From the NCBI GenBank assembly GCA_020345785.1, contig CP070771.1:6397253-6406387 (forward strand): 9,135 nt of DNA, given 5' to 3'. The stretch is from Desulfobacterales bacterium. Lineage in GTDB: Bacteria > Desulfobacterota > Desulfobacteria > Desulfobacterales > JAFDCJ01. Both the position numbers and the translations under genes were made by a program. The notes beneath the pieces are model-generated. The model was given only the letters and a program-made list of their open reading frames with translations, was not told where the DNA came from and made no database searches. Below, piece by piece: positions 5,107-9,135 of the stretch. The first letter of the stretch is position 1; the number at the start of each line of letters is the position of its first letter.

Positions 5107-6099
5107 TCAAGCGGCCGGGGCGTTCGCGCCGCAGGCTAAAAGCGTACGTTTGACGATAATTTTGGCCAACTGGACCATATATGCGTTGTCCTTAAGCGGC
5201 GTGGCTCCCGCAACTGCGGCTTCACCGGCAGTCTCGGCGGTCGTCTCATTCAACTCTCGACCGATGATCGCCTCCTCGGCCTTGACGGCCCGATAGGGTT
5301 TAACCGCAACGGCATTGAGACACACCCGGGCGGAGGCCACTGTCGGCCCCTGCAATGAAAGCAAGGCGCCGCAGTTGACGATGGCAAAATCGATTGTCTT
5401 TCGCAAAGCTGACTTTAAAAAGTGACTGCGTGCACCGCCGGGAGGGTCCGGAACTTCGAATTCGGTCACGATTTCATCGGGATCCAATACTGTGGTTCCC
5501 TGCACTTTCACATCGAAAAAATCTTCCAGCGCCAGGCTCCTTTTGGTAGTCTTTACAATGGCATTCAGGGCGATCAAGGCCGGCGCCGCATCGCTGGGGT
5601 GCACGGCATAGCAGCCGTCATCCACCGTTCCGCCGAATATGGAATGGTAGCGGTTGTCGCCTTCGACCGCATAGCACCGGCCGCCTCCCTTGCGAAGGCA
5701 GGGAAAACGGTTGTTGGGGTAGCGGTAGTACCAGCAGCGAATGTCCTGGCAGATGTTTCCGGCCAGGGTGCCCATCTCGCGCAAATGGGGTGAGGCCGCC
5801 CGGCCCGCGGCCTGAGCCAGAACTCCGAAGCGTTGCTTGACAACCGGATGAACGGCGATATCCTCCAGACGTGTGAGCGCACCGATTTTCAGGGCTCCCC
5901 TGTCCTCGCGAAGGTAGTCCAGTCCGCTGATGCTCTTAATGTTGACCAGCGCCTCCGGATATTTTGGCAGGATCTCGTCTTTCAGTTTGCCGAGCAGATC
6001 GGTGCCGCCGGCAATGACCCGGGCGCTGCCGCCATATCTTCCCAGGATGGCGACGGCTTCATCCAGTGTGTTTGCATTGAAGTGTTCGAATGCCCTCAT
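5107..6099 (-). CDS. FAD-binding subunit of a xanthine dehydrogenase-family molybdenum hydroxylase, with cysteine-rich insertion
   Basis: The protein has 330 residues. The FAD (PCMH-type) fold is marked by VIAGGTDLL (28-36) and GTLAGNICQ (110-118), the two flavin-contact loops of the CoxM/HcrB group. The C-terminal CO-dehydrogenase flavoprotein domain covers about 220-325. Between the halves is an insertion with C122, C134, C142 and C163 (RCWYY, PCLRKGGGRC, DGCYAVHPSD), plus C117. The beta subunit HcrB of 4-hydroxybenzoyl-CoA reductase carries a comparable insertion that holds an extra [4Fe-4S] cluster. The subunit would pass electrons between the [2Fe-2S] centres and an outside carrier. The start ATG has AGGAG seven bases upstream, overlapping the TAG stop of the Mo subunit, with a 10-base gap. 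Start and family are secure; substrate is not known. Confidence 0.94.
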   Translation of the reverse strand: MRAFEHFNANTLDEAVAILGRYGGSARVIAGGTDLLGKLKDEILPKYPEALVNIKSISGLDYLREDRGALKIGALTRLEDIAVHPVVKQRFGVLAQAAGRAASPHLREMGTLAGNICQDIRCWYYRYPNNRFPCLRKGGGRCYAVEGDNRYHSIFGGTVDDGCYAVHPSDAAPALIALNAIVKTTKRSLALEDFFDVKVQGTTVLDPDEIVTEFEVPDPPGGARSHFLKSALRKTIDFAIVNCGALLSLQGPTVASARVCLNAVAVKPYRAVKAEEAIIGRELNETTAETAGEAAVAGATPLKDNAYMVQLAKIIVKRTLLACGANAPAA

Positions 6100-6109
6100 G
6101 GTCTGTCTC

Positions 6110-8533
6110 CTATATTTTCCCCAAAGCCTTCAGGATCTTGTTGGGTGTAATCGGAAAGTCGTCGACGCGTTTGCCGATGGCGTTGTAAACCGCAGGCCCC
6201 AGCAGGGCCGGGATCATGGTGGCCGTGTTCTCACCGATGCCCGTAGATCCATAGGGACCGTGCCCCAATCCGGTCTCGATATAGATGTTGTCGGACGCCG
6301 GATAGTCCAACATGGTGGCGTATTTGTAGTCGAGAAGATTGCGATTGAGCATCACGCCGGTCGCCGGGTCCCAGACGATCTCTTCCGTCAACGCTCTTCC
6401 CAGCCCCATGTAAGTGCCGCCGTACATCTGTCCCTCGACGGTTTCCGGGGATATGGCCTTGCCAACATCATTGACGTTGACCACCCGCGTGACGTATACC
6501 TCGCCGGTCTCGGTGTCTACTTCCACCTCGATGAAATTTGCCTGCCGGCACATGCGGGGCCGGCCGGTCTCCAGCGCCATGCCCCACAGCCCCTGGGTGT
6601 GCCAGGCCCAGTCCAGCACCGGCGGCTCGGTCCAGATGCCGACGGCATTAAGCATGGGGACGGCCATCTTGACGACGTCGCTGATCGGCATGCGGTTGGC
6701 GGGATTGGCTTTCTCGAAAACCACGCTGTCCGCTACATCGAGCGCTTCAGGCGGCAGATTGAATTTGTCGCCGGCCAGATCCAGCAGCATGCGTCTGGCC
6801 TTGCGGGCGGCTTTTTTAACGACATAACCGTTGCTGCCCAGGTTGCAGGAGCCGTCAGGCGACATCAACGCAAAACCGACATTTAGGTCAAAGGCATTGA
6901 TTTCGATGTCTTCATAGCGCACGCCCAGTTCATCGGCCACAATCTGCATGTATGTCGTCCAGGGATTCACCCCCACATCCGAGTGCTGAGCGATGATGCT
7001 GACCGACCCGTCATTCTGAAACATGACGGCCGCCGACCCGGTCCCCCGGGTGTCGTCCCAGTCGTGGCTCCAGGTAAAGCCCAGGCCGTGCATGCGCCCG
7101 TTGGCAAGGCGCCGGGTGCCGGGCGAATGCCATTTTTCATCCCAGCCGATGGCCTTTTTACCGGCTTCGATGCACTCTTTGAGACTGTCGTGCGGCTCAA
7201 AGCCGTGTTGGCGCTGAAATTCCTCAAGGTACGACTTGTCGCGGCCCTCACAGCCGTCGTTTAAGAGGGACACCTCGGTGGGGTCCATCCCGAGGGCGTC
7301 GGCCACGTGATCAAATATCATCGTCTGGCAGAAAACGTTCGGCAGCTGTTCACAGCGGTTCCACCACGCCGGCGGTTTATTGACGAACACCGTGGTGCCC
7401 TCACACTTGAGGTTGGGTATTTTGGTGTTGTCCACCAGATGCTCGACGCCGGTGGTGCACATGTAATTGGCAAAGAGGTTTTTCATTTGCACGGCGGTGA
7501 TGGTGCCGTCTTTGCGGGCACCCACCTTGAATTCGCAGTTCATCAGGTCGCCGGAAAAGCCGTAGAACGTCTCGGCCCGGTTTAAAACCAGCTTGACCGG
7601 CCGGGAGGCTTTTCGGGCCAGCAGCACCGCCAGGACGTTGATGCCGTTTTGGGACCAGTTGGAAGGGTTGCAGCGTTCGCCGAATGAGCATCCCTGGTAA
7701 AGGGAGTGCGTGTGTATTTTGTTCATGGGAATGTTCAGCTGCTCGGCCAGGATCAGCTTGCTCAGGTAGGGCTGCTGTTCGTGCACCCACATCTCCAGTC
7801 TGTCGCCGCTCCAGCGGGCAATGACGCACGGCAGTTCGGCCCCCGCCCATAGATGAGCATCCCGCCGGGCAGAAAACTCGATGATTTCATCGGCTGCTTC
7901 AAATCCTTTTTCAACGTCCCCGTGTTCCGTCAACTCGCGGCCGTCCACGATCTGGTTGCTGTCGGCGCCCGGAATCAGCCGGGGGGCATCCGGCGCCAGT
8001 GCCTTTTGATTATCCAAAATAAACGGTTGCTCTTCCCACTCGACTTTGACTCGCTTCAGGGCTTCGGCGGCGATCTGCTCGGTATCGGCGGCAATTGCCA
8101 CCCCCACCATCTGTCCTTCAAATATGGCTTGATCGCTCAATATGGTCTTAACGGGCAGCATGGCCCAACCGGCCGATTTGGGTGCCATGCGGGTAGTTCC
8201 GGCAATGCTGCCGGTCAACTCTTGCCCTTTTACAGCCGGATCATCATAGCGCAGTACGGCCCTGACACCCGGATATGCTTCCGCTTGGCTGGTGTCCAGT
8301 TGAAGTATCCTGGCTCTGGCATAAGGTGATGCCAACACCCTGCCGTGCAGCATTCCCGGTAGAATAACATCGCGCGTGTAAAGGGCCTTGCCGCTGGCCT
8401 TCTCAACCCCGTCATAGCGACGCACACCCCGTTTGCCGATTTGCTTGAAATCGATGGTAGGTTTATCGTAACCAATTTTATAGGTGCCCTCCTGTTTCAG
8501 GGTCTTATAAGGTCCCGGTTTTTTTGCCTTCAT
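6110..8533 (-). CDS. Molybdopterin-binding catalytic subunit of a xanthine dehydrogenase-family hydroxylase
   Basis: The length, 807 residues, is usual for the large subunit. Residues 43-165 are the a/b hammerhead domain (GMLHGRVLASPYARARI, PGVRAVLRYDDP). The Mo-binding domain follows, with QGCSFGER (280-287) at the place of the GGGFGGK loop, a WNRCEQLPN segment (391-399) at the place of the AYRGAGRPE loop, QHSDVGVNPW (516-525), GSCNLGSNG (561-569), and GIGE (765-768), whose E768 is the expected catalytic glutamate. It ends in FPITPNKIL, as the family does. The enzyme inserts a water-derived oxygen into an activated C-H bond, or runs the reverse reduction. The altered loops place it away from xanthine and CO dehydrogenases; the substrate is unassigned. 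The ATG overlaps the [2Fe-2S] gene stop (ATGA) and has AGAGGAG eight bases upstream. Confidence 0.94.
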   Translation of the reverse strand: MKAKKPGPYKTLKQEGTYKIGYDKPTIDFKQIGKRGVRRYDGVEKASGKALYTRDVILPGMLHGRVLASPYARARILQLDTSQAEAYPGVRAVLRYDDPAVKGQELTGSIAGTTRMAPKSAGWAMLPVKTILSDQAIFEGQMVGVAIAADTEQIAAEALKRVKVEWEEQPFILDNQKALAPDAPRLIPGADSNQIVDGRELTEHGDVEKGFEAADEIIEFSARRDAHLWAGAELPCVIARWSGDRLEMWVHEQQPYLSKLILAEQLNIPMNKIHTHSLYQGCSFGERCNPSNWSQNGINVLAVLLARKASRPVKLVLNRAETFYGFSGDLMNCEFKVGARKDGTITAVQMKNLFANYMCTTGVEHLVDNTKIPNLKCEGTTVFVNKPPAWWNRCEQLPNVFCQTMIFDHVADALGMDPTEVSLLNDGCEGRDKSYLEEFQRQHGFEPHDSLKECIEAGKKAIGWDEKWHSPGTRRLANGRMHGLGFTWSHDWDDTRGTGSAAVMFQNDGSVSIIAQHSDVGVNPWTTYMQIVADELGVRYEDIEINAFDLNVGFALMSPDGSCNLGSNGYVVKKAARKARRMLLDLAGDKFNLPPEALDVADSVVFEKANPANRMPISDVVKMAVPMLNAVGIWTEPPVLDWAWHTQGLWGMALETGRPRMCRQANFIEVEVDTETGEVYVTRVVNVNDVGKAISPETVEGQMYGGTYMGLGRALTEEIVWDPATGVMLNRNLLDYKYATMLDYPASDNIYIETGLGHGPYGSTGIGENTATMIPALLGPAVYNAIGKRVDDFPITPNKILKALGKI

Positions 8534-9129
8534 TTTAAGTGCTCCTCTTTAAGGATTCGGGCGGCCTCCAGTACCGCCTTGGGATGCTGGGGATAGGTGC
8601 CGCAGCGACACAGATTACCGCCCAGCGCCTCCCTTATCTCTTCTTCGGTCGGCTCCGGGTGTCTGTCCAGCAGCGCCTTGGCAGTGGTGATAAAGCCGGG
8701 AGTGCAGTAGCCGCACTGCATGGTATGGTGTTTGACGTAGCTTTCGATCAACGGATGTCCGGCCTCCGCAATGCCCTCGGCGGTTTCGATGGTCCTGCCG
8801 TCGCATTCAATGGCAAGGGTCATGCAGGAGAGAATAGGCCGACCGTCCATGATGACAGTGCAGGACCCACAGGCGCCGCGATCACAGAACATCTTGACGC
8901 CGGTCAGTCCCAGCTGGTCGTGAATCACCTGGTAAAGCGTCCATTCCGGCCGCACCTTGAGCTCATGGACCTGGCCGTTGACGGTCAGCGCAACAAGGCC
9001 CGGCGGCCGGGGCAACGGTTCGGTCTTGTGCACCCTGATCACATGGCTTTTGAGTTCTTCAAAGCTGTCGAAAACAGCCGTACAGTAAGGACAAACGCCC
9101 TTGGCTTCTTCATTGTTCGTATGGCTCAC
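8530..9129 (-). CDS. [2Fe-2S] subunit of the molybdenum hydroxylase with N-terminal C2H2 zinc-finger-like extension
   Basis: This 199-residue protein holds two domains typical of the CoxS/HcrC small subunit from about residue 45. The plant-type ferredoxin cluster uses C82, C87, C90 and C102 (CDRGACGSC ... LSC). The helical domain uses C139, C142, C174 and C176 (QCGYCTPGF; NLCRCGTYP). Family members are usually 150-170 residues. The extra 40 residues contain C13-x2-C16-x3-F20-x5-L26-x2-H29-x4-H34, the classical C2H2 zinc-finger pattern, joined by a proline-rich linker (PLPRPPG). The subunit relays electrons from Mo to FAD. The start shown is GTG; only six bases precede it in the window and the frame stays open to the edge, so the true start may lie further upstream. 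It overlaps the Mo subunit gene by four bases. Confidence 0.92.
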   Translation of the reverse strand: MSHTNNEEAKGVCPYCTAVFDSFEELKSHVIRVHKTEPLPRPPGLVALTVNGQVHELKVRPEWTLYQVIHDQLGLTGVKMFCDRGACGSCTVIMDGRPILSCMTLAIECDGRTIETAEGIAEAGHPLIESYVKHHTMQCGYCTPGFITTAKALLDRHPEPTEEEIREALGGNLCRCGTYPQHPKAVLEAARILKEEHLK

Positions 9130-9135
9130 AGTTTG

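Noticed and set aside
5930..6886. Long plus-strand frame of 318 codons
   Set aside because: It lies antisense to the FAD and Mo subunit genes, crosses their junction, shows no domain or ribosome site, and is explained by high GC at third positions.

Overview
The window carries eight protein-coding genes, all on the minus strand and all read from the right edge towards base 1. In transcription order they are: a [2Fe-2S] subunit, a molybdopterin-binding subunit and an FAD subunit of a xanthine-dehydrogenase-family molybdenum hydroxylase; a MoaD/ThiS-like sulfur carrier; a short-chain dehydrogenase (SDR); a fused E1 alpha-beta thiamine-diphosphate 2-oxoacid dehydrogenase; a small vicinal-oxygen-chelate (VOC, glyoxalase-fold) protein; and a GntR/FCD transcription regulator that runs off the left edge. 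No tRNA, rRNA, CRISPR array or transposase was seen. The long plus-strand reading frames are shadows of these genes.

Organism: the GC-rich coding sequence, AT-rich spacers, HcrB-like cysteine insertion in the FAD subunit and the mix of enzymes suggest an anaerobic, degradative bacterium. A Desulfobacterota (former Deltaproteobacteria) sulfate reducer is my best guess. This is inference; no marker gene is present.

Layout: the three hydroxylase genes (5107-9129) form a tight block with a 4-base ATGA overlap and then a 10-base gap. The sulfur carrier (4787-5026) follows an 80-base gap that holds a repeat-like element and a hairpin. A 264-base spacer with interlocking inverted repeats leads to the SDR (3698-4522), which has a perfect Shine-Dalgarno. 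A 251-base spacer follows. It holds a short reading frame resembling the start of a second SDR, a 9-10 base tandem repeat and a 25-base near-palindrome. Then come the E1 fusion (1275-3446), the VOC gene (772-1197) and the regulator (1-665).

Working model (inference): the Mo hydroxylase oxidises or reduces an unknown organic substrate, probably at a ring or activated carbon. The sulfur carrier may serve its cofactor. The SDR converts an alcohol to a ketone or the reverse, and the thiamine enzyme cleaves a 2-oxo acid or diketone. The VOC protein may handle an epimerisation, isomerisation or cleavage step, and the GntR/FCD protein senses a carboxylate intermediate. The substrate cannot be read from the sequence. 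No E2/E3 partner, transporter or CoA ligase lies in the window, so the pathway probably continues outside it. The most unusual single feature is a classical C2H2 zinc-finger motif fused to the N-terminus of the [2Fe-2S] subunit.
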